From assembly GCA_017860335.1 (NCBI GenBank), contig JAFNAU010000156.1:1-5470 (forward strand): 5,470 bases of DNA, given 5' to 3'. Below are positions 1 to 5,470 of the stretch, piece after piece. The stretch comes from Bacteroidota bacterium. Its GTDB lineage: Bacteria > Bacteroidota > Bacteroidia > Bacteroidales > Paludibacteraceae. A program made the position numbers and the translations under genes. The notes under the pieces are model-generated. The model was not told the DNA's origin and did not search any database. It was given only the letters and a program-made list of their open reading frames with translations. Numbering within the stretch: position 1 is the first letter of the stretch; every line of letters starts with the position of its first letter.

Positions 1-443
1 TCATCGGCAATTTTGAAAATCAGATTAAGTACAGCTCCCTGAGTTTCGTTGAGCATGAGCAGGCGTTCGAGCAACAGTGGTCCCAGCTCCGAAATGGTGG
101 TTTGCACCGGATGACCCTGTTCGCCGAACACATCCCAGAACTGCACCGGGAATGCCCTGAATTCAAATCCTTTTTCCTTGAGTTTATAACTGTCCACGCG
201 CTTGGTAACACTCTCCTTGTTGCCTCCGGTTTTTGCCACACCCGAAAGGTCACCCTTGATGTCGGCTGCGAAAACCGGAACTCCCATATCGCTGAAAGTT
301 TCGGCCAGCGTTTGCAGCGTGATAGTTTTACCAGTACCGGTTGCACCAGTAATAAGACCGTGACGGTTGGCCATTTTCGGAACAAAGGCAAGTTCCTTTT
401 CATTGTTTATCGCCACGAACGGGCGGTTTTGATTGTCGTACAT
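1..443 (-). CDS. HerA-like / DUF853 P-loop ATPase, N-terminal part (runs off left edge)
   Basis: The minus strand reads open from an ATG at 443-441 to position 1, giving about 147 residues of a longer protein. Residues 33-40 read GATGTGKT, a Walker A nucleotide-binding loop, preceded by the HGLITGATG context typical of the HerA-like DUF853 (YjgR-type) ATPases. Residues 61-68 (DIKGDLSG) and the following FPVQFWDVFGEQGHPVQTT stretch also fit that family. Members are predicted cytoplasmic hexameric ATPases of the FtsK/HerA superfamily, with no firmly established substrate. The Walker B and C-terminal parts lie outside the window. The ATG is the first after an in-frame TAA at 461-459, so the start is well bounded; no Shine-Dalgarno sequence is visible. 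The gene is divergent from the collar-protein unit, so no functional link is implied. The family call is from remembered motifs and is quite secure; the cellular role is not. Confidence 0.9.
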   Translation of the reverse strand, partial: MYDNQNRPFVAINNEKELAFVPKMANRHGLITGATGTGKTITLQTLAETFSDMGVPVFAADIKGDLSGVAKTGGNKESVTKRVDSYKLKEKGFEFRAFPVQFWDVFGEQGHPVQTTISELGPLLLERLLMLNETQGAVLNLIFKIAD

Positions 444-483
444 AGGGCGAATGTTTTTTTAAGAGAATAGATTATATAAAATT

Positions 484-498
484 GACTATGCAAATATA
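484..498 (-). promoter_or_regulatory. Candidate promoter -7 element for the HerA-like gene
   Basis: The minus strand at 498-491 reads TATATTTG, a perfect match to the Bacteroidota -7 consensus TAnnTTTG. It lies about 48 bases upstream of the start codon at 443, which would give a 5' leader of about 40 bases. The expected -33 TTTG is not clear; the best candidate is a TTTA about 22 bases upstream. In AT-rich DNA this motif can occur by chance, so the position is suggestive only. Confidence 0.4.
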
Positions 499-778
499 AT
501 TAAAGTTTGGAATGTAGTGTTAAACAGAGATTCAAATTTTGAAATGCCCGTAGCTTAATTAATTTTTCATAATCAGGCAGTTCGCTTACAAGTAAAGATG
601 GTAAAGGGAAAATAATATGAATTAAATAATTTTTCTCTGCATGTAATTTAATTTTTATATCCGATCTGCATTTGAAAGCTATTTTGAAGACGTTAGCAGA
701 ATATCTGATGTTCACCGAGAAATTAAGTAAAAATTTAAAAAAATATGGATATTAAATATTTTTTAATCGAAATATTAA

Positions 779-796
779 TATATTTGTAACACAAAT
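779..796 (+). promoter_or_regulatory. TAnnTTTG match overlapping a short inverted repeat
   Basis: TATATTTG at 779-786 matches the Bacteroidota -7 element exactly. It overlaps the inverted repeat ATTTGT-AAC-ACAAAT at 782-796, which could be a small operator. No good -33 TTTG lies 19-21 bases upstream, only a T-rich run. If used, it would give a leader of nearly 400 bases to the first collar gene. Weak evidence. Confidence 0.2.
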
Positions 797-1087
797 TCCA
801 ACATAACCAGTTTACTTCATTTCTGAAGGCGGTTATTCCTGATACGTTGATCGATTTAAACCTGTAAAGCTGTTGTAAATACTTGTGTGTATCCTGAATA
901 ATTGACAGCTTCCTTGTTCCCTGAAAAAAATCTGCTGAAATATGTATGGTAGATGTGTGCTTAACTATGTATATCCGGTTTCACAATAATGATAAATTGT
1001 TCTTTAAATTTAAAACAGCACAGTTCGCTTTATTTACATAAATATTTTCTTGTTGATTTTTTATAAGACTTAAACTTTTATTTCTGT

Positions 1088-1120
1088 TTTGAGCATTCTG
1101 GGTATGCGCCCCTATATTTA
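1088..1120 (+). promoter_or_regulatory. Candidate promoter of the collar-protein unit
   Basis: TTTG at 1088-1091 is followed after 21 bases by TATATTTA at 1113-1120. This fits the Bacteroidota pattern of a -33 TTTG and a -7 TAnnTTTG, with one mismatch at the last base of the -7 element. Transcription would begin near 1127, leaving a leader of about 60 bases before the ATG at 1186. The leader contains TTGTTAAT twice, at 1138-1145 and 1158-1165, spaced 20 bases apart. This is the best-spaced promoter candidate on the plus strand of the spacer, but it rests on motif matching alone. Confidence 0.4.
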
Positions 1121-1185
1121 TTTAAATGAAGAATTCATTGTTAATAGAAAGAAAGACTTGTTAATCAAATAATAATCAATTAAGT

Positions 1186-1800
1186 ATGAGAAAAAAAATT
1201 TTTACTTTAATGATTGCCATCACCTGCGCGGCATCAGGTCTCCTGGCTCAGGATGCATTTATCGGAGAAATACGAATTTTTGCGATAAATTTTGCCCCAA
1301 GAGGCTGGATGCCCTGTGAAGGACAACTCTTACCTATCTCCCAGAATACAGCCTTGTTTGCTCTTTTGGGAACTACTTACGGAGGTAATGGCCGAACAAA
1401 CTTTGCTTTGCCTAACCTTCAGGGCAGAGTGGCCTTAAATCCCGGTGAGGGTCCCGGACTTACTCCCCTATATTTAGGTGAAGAGGGAGGTAGTCCTTCA
1501 GTAACGTTACTTCAAAGTGAAATGCCTGTGCACTATCATCCGCTTTTTTTTACCGATGCACAAGCTACTACCAATGTGCCGCAAGCAGACGTCATGCCCG
1601 CTTTCAATGCCTCGCTTAATTTTCCGGGAATAACGAAGCCGGTAAACACTTATGCGGTTCCGGTTCCGGGTACAATTATTCCTTTTGCTCCTCAGACATT
1701 AAGTTTAGCAGGAGGATCTCAGCCGCATAACAATATGCAACCCTACCTCGTACTCAATTATTTCATTGCTGTTCAGGGTATTTTTCCTCCAAGACAATAA
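1186..1800 (+). CDS. Exported phage Tail Collar domain protein (MdpB-type), paralogue 1
   Basis: This 204-residue protein begins with a signal peptide (KKIF, then a hydrophobic core, with likely cleavage after Ala21 in LLA-QD). Residues 26-82 form a phage Tail Collar domain of the microcystin-dependent-protein type: IGEIRIFAINFAPRGW, then GQLLPIS, LGTTYGGNG at 62-69 and FALPNLQGR. His116 and His118 in MPVHYHP match the HxH motif that binds metal at the axis of trimeric phage fibres such as T4 gp12. Residues 119-170 are variable. The C-terminus GGSQPHNNMQPY to QGIFPPRQ is the family's conserved ending. The length of about 200 is normal for the family. The family is known from phage fibres and from bacterial proteins of unclear role; the signal peptide points to a host-exported use here. 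It is first of three tandem paralogues. Cys14 lies in the signal peptide but does not form a good lipobox. No Shine-Dalgarno sequence is visible. Confidence 0.93.
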   Translation: MRKKIFTLMIAITCAASGLLAQDAFIGEIRIFAINFAPRGWMPCEGQLLPISQNTALFALLGTTYGGNGRTNFALPNLQGRVALNPGEGPGLTPLYLGEEGGSPSVTLLQSEMPVHYHPLFFTDAQATTNVPQADVMPAFNASLNFPGITKPVNTYAVPVPGTIIPFAPQTLSLAGGSQPHNNMQPYLVLNYFIAVQGIFPPRQ

Positions 1801-1896
1801 TCCAACACTGACATGGAATTATTAATAATTATTATTGGATGATATACATCTTACCTTATAAATATGAGTTTATTATAACCGATAAAATATAAACAA
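1801..1896 (+). promoter_or_regulatory. Spacer between collar genes 1 and 2, with AT dyad and weak promoter match
   Basis: The 96-base gap contains the 14-base perfect palindrome AATTATTAATAATT at 1817-1830, flanked by ATCCAA at 1800-1805 and TTGGAT at 1835-1840, so the RNA could fold as a nested stem. A TTG at 1835-1837 is followed after 21 bases by TAAATATG at 1859-1866, one mismatch from the -7 consensus, which would start transcripts about 24 bases before the second collar gene. There is no GC-rich stem with a U tail, so it does not look like an intrinsic terminator. An internal promoter is possible but weakly supported. Confidence 0.25.
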
Positions 1897-2487
1897 ATGA
1901 AACGAAAATTGATTAGTTTTTTTATAGCCCTTTTTATATTTGTAAATATGCAAGCGCAAGAACAATATATAGGCGAAATTAAGATATGTTCATTTGATTT
2001 TGCACCGAAGGGATGGGCTTTTTGTAATGGTCAATTACTCCCGATTAATCAAAATCAGGCTTTATTCAGTCTGCTGGGAACAACTTACGGCGGTGATGGT
2101 CGGGTTACTTTTGCACTACCTGATCTAAGAGGTCGAATGGTAATAGGCAGTGGAGCCGGATATGTACTTGGAGAAAGGGGGGGTGAGGAAGCTCACACGC
2201 TTGCAACAAACGAGATGCCTATGCATAATCATATTATGAATGGAACCAATAATCCTGCTACTACCGACAAACCAACGAATCAAACGATGCTTGCCGCACC
2301 GACAGACATTGTATTTCCACAGGTGACAAAAAATGTAAATACCTACGCTGCTCCCGGTTCATATGTACGATTATCACCTCAAACCTCAGGTTCAGTGGGT
2401 GGATCGCAACCACATAATAACATGATGCCTTATATTACAGTGAGATATATAATAGCGCTTCAGGGGATATTTCCTCCCCGCAATTAA
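1897..2487 (+). CDS. Exported phage Tail Collar domain protein (MdpB-type), paralogue 2
   Basis: This 196-residue protein is the second of the triplet and the closest of the three to the usual family sequence. A signal peptide (MKRK, hydrophobic core, likely cleavage after Ala20 in MQA-QE) precedes the Tail Collar domain at about 24-82: YIGEIKI, FAPKGWAFCNGQLLPI, LGTTYGGDGR at 60-69 and FALPDLRGR. His110 and His112 in MPMHNH form the HxH metal-site motif. A variable stretch rich in Thr, Asn and Ala follows, then TYA at 149-151 and the conserved ending GGSQPHNNMMPY to QGIFPPRN. The family includes MdpB of cyanobacteria and phage short-tail-fibre tips. No transmembrane anchor, lipobox or type IX secretion C-terminal domain is seen, so after export the protein is presumably periplasmic, released or held by a partner. 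It probably shares a transcript with its neighbours. Confidence 0.94.
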   Translation: MKRKLISFFIALFIFVNMQAQEQYIGEIKICSFDFAPKGWAFCNGQLLPINQNQALFSLLGTTYGGDGRVTFALPDLRGRMVIGSGAGYVLGERGGEEAHTLATNEMPMHNHIMNGTNNPATTDKPTNQTMLAAPTDIVFPQVTKNVNTYAAPGSYVRLSPQTSGSVGGSQPHNNMMPYITVRYIIALQGIFPPRN

Positions 2488-2528
2488 TCCTTATCCTGTT
2501 TTATAAACTTAAAAACAATAAATATAAA

Positions 2529-2590
2529 GTATGAAACAAGTATCTATCAGGTGTTAATAACTGATTATAGATTATATTACAGTTTCATAC
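2529..2590 (+). other. Long inverted repeat / predicted RNA stem-loop between collar genes 2 and 3
   Basis: GTATGAAAC at 2529-2537 is the exact reverse complement of GTTTCATAC at 2582-2590. Inside the 44-base loop lies a second stem: ATCTAT at 2542-2547 with ATAGAT at 2567-2572, continued by CAG at 2548-2550 with CTG at 2561-2563 after a three-base bulge. The element ends 22 bases before the start of the third collar gene. It lacks a GC-rich stem and U tail, so it is not a classical terminator. It could tune translation or mRNA processing within the operon, or be a protein-binding site. The pairing is directly visible; function is inference. Confidence 0.45.
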
Positions 2591-2612
2591 AACAACAATA
2601 AAATAACTATCT

Positions 2613-3209
2613 ATGAAAATAAAACTATCAATTCTGATAATTGCATTAGCATTTGCCGCACAGATTAAATCACAACAACCATATGTAGGTGAAATAAGGC
2701 TATTTGCAGGTAATTTTGCACCAGTCGGTTGGGAATTCTGTCAAGGTCAGATGTTGCCAATAGCCGAATATGAAACTTTGTTCTCACTCATTGGCACTAC
2801 TTACGGCGGCGATGGACAAACCACTTTTGCCTTACCCGACTTTAGAGGAAGAGCGCCTGTCTCTGTCTCCTATGCTGGCGTTATAGGTGTATTGGGTGGA
2901 ACGGAAACCGTAACTTTAACGACAGGACAGATCCCGGTTCATAATCATCCAATGCTGGCAACTGACGCAACCGGCACAACGAGTGCTCCGTCGTCAGGTA
3001 TGTTGCCAGCTAAAGCTGCTGATATGCAATTCCCGGGAGGAACAAAACAGATTATGACTTATGCTAAGGACTATGCGGGGGGCAAAATTGCAGTTAATCC
3101 TCAGTCTGTTTTACCGCAGGGCGGATCTCAGCCACATGACAACATGAAACCCTATGTTGGGATTAACTATATAATAAGTCTCTACGGAATTTATCCGCAG
3201 CAAAATTAG
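2613..3209 (+). CDS. Exported phage Tail Collar domain protein (MdpB-type), paralogue 3
   Basis: This 198-residue protein is the third and most divergent member. A signal peptide (MKIK, hydrophobic core, likely cleavage after Ser20 in IKS-QQ) precedes the Tail Collar domain at about 24-82: YVGEIRLFAGNFAPVGW, GQMLPI, IGTTYGGDG at 60-68 and FALPDFRGR. His110 and His112 in IPVHNHP keep the HxH motif. It differs from its siblings where they have GDGR or GNGR (here GDGQ), has QPHDNM in place of QPHNNM, and ends YGIYPQQN rather than QGIFPPR. These changes suggest a distinct job rather than simple dosage. Its TAG stop at 3207-3209 is in the same frame as the next gene's ATG at 3231. The short gap suggests transcription together with the downstream repeat protein. 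Family assignment is secure; the role is unknown. Confidence 0.93.
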   Translation: MKIKLSILIIALAFAAQIKSQQPYVGEIRLFAGNFAPVGWEFCQGQMLPIAEYETLFSLIGTTYGGDGQTTFALPDFRGRAPVSVSYAGVIGVLGGTETVTLTTGQIPVHNHPMLATDATGTTSAPSSGMLPAKAADMQFPGGTKQIMTYAKDYAGGKIAVNPQSVLPQGGSQPHDNMKPYVGINYIISLYGIYPQQN

Positions 3210-3230
3210 CCTAACAACAAAGAAAAGGAT

Positions 3231-5470
3231 ATGAAGAATAATATAAAATCAGTAAATCACAGGTGCACTAACCTTCAGAGATTTACGCAGGTATTCGGTT
3301 TGACGATGTTGCTGTTTATGTTGTCATTTCAGCTTAATGCTCAGACCGATACATTGAAGATACTAAATCCCGTACTTCCGGAAAATGCGGGAGGCATAAT
3401 TACAGCAGCAGAACCCGGACCTTTTCCAATGAAGTATTACACTAACTATGTGCCTGGCAGAGTAATTCAACTGGCCAATGCCGCGGATGAAGATTCTGCA
3501 TTGAAGGGTATTCCGGCGGGAAGTTTAGCTGTGTACAATTCTTCTTTTGCAGGCTCGTTGTACCCCGGTGTTGTTTCTCTGAATGGTACTACCGGCATAG
3601 CTGAATCTGATAATAACCGTCCGAAATATCTCCGTTTTTTAGATGCCTCTGGCTATGAGTTCAGCTTTAGGTCGGTGTATATCTGTGATGCAGTGGGAGC
3701 CCAGCTATCACTGAAGGTGGAAGGTTTCCGCAATAAAGTTTCCACAGGATCTGTGATACTGACCAGAAATTCAGCCGCTGAATGGCAGAAAACTTTCGGA
3801 CCATCATCATTTCCTCTGGATATTTTTGGCAATGTGGATGAAGTGCGTTTTTCACGCGGAACAGCCGATGGCTTTACCGGTAATCTGGTAATGTTCAACA
3901 ATTTTGTCATTGATTCACCCATCCTTCCGCCATATGTTAATGTTAGCCAGACCGCTCTGAACATGGATGTTGGAGGAAGTGCCGTTAACTTCAAGATAAC
4001 TTCGCAGATTGACTGGACAATAACCGGCAACCAATCCTGGCTGACACCCGATGTAACAAGTGGCAGCGGGAACAAAACCATTTCGCTGACCGCAACATTT
4101 AATAATTCAACCAGTCAGCGTAAAGATACTATTACAATTTCGGGTGCAGGGGAAAGCTATTCTGTAATTATTACACAAGACGGAATCCCTAATTGTGATG
4201 ACGGCAATCCATTAACTATCGATCGTTTTGATACGGCAACTCTTAATTGCGTTCATTATCCCGACTCGGATGGAGATGGATTGGCTGACATCAATGACAA
4301 TTGCAGCCAGGTGTACAATCCGGATCAGAAAGATACCGATCAAGATGGGATAGGTGATGTCTGTGACGATCCTATAATTACGCTTTCTCAGTCCGGAACC
4401 TCATTTGGAGAAGCTCTCGGTCAGAATATTATCACAGCCACAATGAATCGTACATTCAGTGAAGATGTAACTGTAAACATTGGCGCGAATGTTGCGGGAA
4501 CCGCAAAACCTGTAGTTGATTTTACAATGCAACCCACTATTACCATACCTGCAGGCCAACTGACAGGAACTGCAACACTTACCGCCATTCAGGATGAACT
4601 GGTTGAAAATGATGAAACTATCACAATTGATGTATTATCGGTTGTCAATGCAGTAACTTCCGGTAATCTTCATCTGACTTCAACCATAATTGATGACGAT
4701 TTGGCTACAATTCGGGTTGCAAAATCATCTGACGGATATGAGGGTGTTAGGAATGGCGCGTTCAGGATTTTTACCGACAAACGGATTGACAAAAATGTAA
4801 ACGTGAATGTGTCGGTAAGCGGAACTGCCACTTCTGGTACAGATTATACAACGCTTCCTGTGTCCTTTACTTTAACGGCAAATACCGACTCGCTGATTAT
4901 ACCAGTATCGGTACTGGACGATGCCGAAACCGAAGCCGATGAAAGTATAATTTTATCGCTGCAGAGTACCGACTATCCGAAAGCTGTGCTTGCCGCGTCG
5001 CCTGCTAACACGGCTACAGTTACCATCTTAGATAAACCGGTTGTAACCCTTTCGCAATCTGTCAGTAGTTTCGCTGAGAACGGTGGACAAAACACAATTA
5101 CTGTTTCGTTGAGCAAGCCCTGGATTGTTGATGTTACTGTAAAATTTGGTATATCAGCGTTGAGTACAGCCACACCGGTTGCTGATTTCGCTTTCCCGGA
5201 TTCTATAAAAATTCCGGCTGGAAGTCTGACCGGAACAGCTGTCATGACTGCTGCAGATGACCAACTGGTAGAAAGCGATGAAATGGTTGTTGTAGAAATA
5301 TCCTCGGTTCAGAATGGAATGGAATACGGAGATCAGCGTTTGTCTTCTGTGATTATGGAAGATGATTTTGCTATACTGCGTGCCGACAAGGGGGCCGACT
5401 GTTATGAAGGAGGTACAAGCGGCGTTTTCAGAATTATTACCGACAAACGTTTCGATAAGGATGTAAGAGT
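3231..5470 (+). CDS. Large secreted multidomain protein: BACON, TSP3 and Calx-beta repeats (runs off right edge)
   Basis: The frame is open for 746 residues to the window's end. A long signal peptide has its hydrophobic core at 22-33 and likely cleavage after Ala37 (LNA-QT). Residues 38-234 are mostly unassigned; 144-228 (FSFRSVYI, LSLKVEGF, VDEVRFSR, then VID) look like a lectin-type beta-sandwich. Residues 235-318 match a BACON domain, with Trp262 and Trp270 in the DWTITGNQSWL segment. Residues 345-380 are thrombospondin type-3 Ca-binding repeats (DSDGDG and DTDQDG, with Cys358 and Cys378). From 381 on come Calx-beta domains: 381-490, 491-602, 603-712 and a partial one from 713. Calx-beta and TSP3 bind calcium in known relatives; BACON is associated with carbohydrate or mucin binding. 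I infer a long, calcium-stiffened surface or secreted adhesin. A type IX sorting domain or other anchor would lie beyond the window. The ATG at 3231 follows AAAAGGAT, the only purine-rich Shine-Dalgarno-like stretch in this unit, though it sits very close to the start. Confidence 0.92.
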   Translation, partial: MKNNIKSVNHRCTNLQRFTQVFGLTMLLFMLSFQLNAQTDTLKILNPVLPENAGGIITAAEPGPFPMKYYTNYVPGRVIQLANAADEDSALKGIPAGSLAVYNSSFAGSLYPGVVSLNGTTGIAESDNNRPKYLRFLDASGYEFSFRSVYICDAVGAQLSLKVEGFRNKVSTGSVILTRNSAAEWQKTFGPSSFPLDIFGNVDEVRFSRGTADGFTGNLVMFNNFVIDSPILPPYVNVSQTALNMDVGGSAVNFKITSQIDWTITGNQSWLTPDVTSGSGNKTISLTATFNNSTSQRKDTITISGAGESYSVIITQDGIPNCDDGNPLTIDRFDTATLNCVHYPDSDGDGLADINDNCSQVYNPDQKDTDQDGIGDVCDDPIITLSQSGTSFGEALGQNIITATMNRTFSEDVTVNIGANVAGTAKPVVDFTMQPTITIPAGQLTGTATLTAIQDELVENDETITIDVLSVVNAVTSGNLHLTSTIIDDDLATIRVAKSSDGYEGVRNGAFRIFTDKRIDKNVNVNVSVSGTATSGTDYTTLPVSFTLTANTDSLIIPVSVLDDAETEADESIILSLQSTDYPKAVLAASPANTATVTILDKPVVTLSQSVSSFAENGGQNTITVSLSKPWIVDVTVKFGISALSTATPVADFAFPDSIKIPAGSLTGTAVMTAADDQLVESDEMVVVEISSVQNGMEYGDQRLSSVIMEDDFAILRADKGADCYEGGTSGVFRIITDKRFDKDVR
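4371..5036 (+). repeat. Calx-beta two-domain super-repeat, copy 1 (A1-B1)
   Basis: This segment encodes residues 381-602 of the large secreted protein: an A-type Calx-beta domain (381-490, opening PIITLSQSG and ending IIDDD) and a B-type one (491-602, opening LATIRVAK, with YEG and FRIFTDKR). The second copy starts exactly 222 residues (666 bases) later, and the aligned parts need no gaps. A1 and A2 share 52 of 110 residues by hand count, while the DNA has diverged, so this is an old duplication rather than a recent one. Confidence 0.8.
5037..5470 (+). repeat. Calx-beta two-domain super-repeat, copy 2 (A2 and start of B2), partial
   Basis: This encodes residues 603-746: A2 (603-712, opening PVVTLSQSV, ending IMEDD) and the first 34 residues of B2 (from 713, FAILRADK, with YEG and FRIITDKR). 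B2 matches B1 at 18 of 34 visible positions without gaps. The repeat is cut by the window edge, so the total number of copies cannot be seen. Confidence 0.8.

Larger units (their letters stand above)
444..1185. other. Divergent AT-rich intergenic region, no gene seen
   Basis: This 742-base stretch separates the two divergent transcription units. No reading frame in it looks like a protein: the longest, on the minus strand at 500-715, has no recognisable motif and sits in AT-rich DNA. No tRNA-like or rRNA-like segment was recognised. It holds AT-only symmetries: a hairpin with arms 738-746 and 756-764 around a nine-base loop, a six-base inverted repeat at 782-787/791-796, and a 12-base perfect palindrome at 1003-1014. 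It also holds promoter-like motifs, listed separately. The length is generous for a simple divergent promoter region, so a long leader, a small RNA or a decayed gene remains possible. Confidence 0.6.

Noticed and set aside
20..403. Minus-strand open frame of 127 codons
   Set aside because: It overlaps the HerA-like ATPase on the same strand in another frame. The Walker A frame is clearly the coding one, and this frame gives a sequence with no recognisable motif.
102..470. Plus-strand open frame of 122 codons
   Set aside because: It is antisense to the HerA-like gene, with no family resemblance, and extends into that gene's leader.
500..715. Minus-strand open frame of 71 codons upstream of the HerA-like gene
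   Set aside because: It lies in AT-rich spacer with no recognisable motif or ribosome binding site, and the product looks like random AT-rich translation. A small real gene cannot be fully excluded.
735..766. AT hairpin as an intrinsic terminator
   Set aside because: The stem is purely A and T, and both flanking genes are transcribed away from it, so no terminator is needed here.
1186..1248. Lipoprotein signal in collar paralogue 1 (Cys14)
   Set aside because: The residues before Cys14 (AIT) do not fit a lipobox, because the position before Cys is Thr. A normal cleavage site after Ala21 fits better and matches the two sibling proteins.
1186..3209. Prophage or phage tail module
   Set aside because: Only the collar domain is present. 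All three proteins have Sec signal peptides, which phage structural proteins lack, and no other phage gene is visible.
3653..4081. Minus-strand open frame of 142 codons, with another at 3667-3855
   Set aside because: Both are antisense to the BACON-containing protein, whose frame is open throughout and gives recognisable domains.
4973..5245. Minus-strand open frame of 90 codons
   Set aside because: It is antisense to the Calx-beta repeats; the plus frame shows the gap-free repeat and is clearly coding.
1..5470. CRISPR array, tRNA, rRNA or insertion sequence
   Set aside because: No regularly spaced direct repeats, cloverleaf-like segments, transposase motifs or terminal inverted repeats with target duplications were recognised.

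Overview
The window comes from a member of the Bacteroidota, probably a free-living or environmental lineage; I cannot name the genus. The basis is a BACON domain (a domain found largely in this phylum), AT-rich gaps, genes without clear Shine-Dalgarno sequences, and several matches to the Bacteroidota promoter pattern (-33 TTTG, -7 TAnnTTTG).

Layout: positions 1-443 hold the N-terminal part of a leftward-transcribed HerA-like/DUF853 ATPase that runs off the left edge. Positions 444-1185 are a divergent, AT-rich, apparently non-coding spacer with promoter candidates for both directions. Positions 1186-3209 carry three tandem paralogous genes for small exported proteins of about 200 residues. 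Each has a signal peptide, a phage Tail Collar domain of the microcystin-dependent-protein (MdpB) type, an HxH motif and the family's conserved C-terminus. At 3231, only 21 bases after the third collar gene, starts a large secreted multidomain protein that is still open at the right edge. Its order is signal peptide, a probable lectin-like beta-sandwich region, BACON, thrombospondin type-3 Ca-binding repeats, then Calx-beta domains in an alternating A-B-A-B pattern.

Inference about function: the four rightward genes look like one transcription unit making only exported products. The collar triplet is not part of a visible prophage. It resembles a domesticated, secreted fibre-tip module placed next to a long, calcium-dependent, probably adhesive stalk protein. 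The most interesting possibility is a surface or extracellular fibre in which three different collar subunits form a heterotrimeric tip, possibly displayed by or bound to the repeat protein. The sequence supports the parts and the gene order; the assembly itself is a hypothesis. The HerA-like gene is transcribed away from this unit and is probably unrelated to it.
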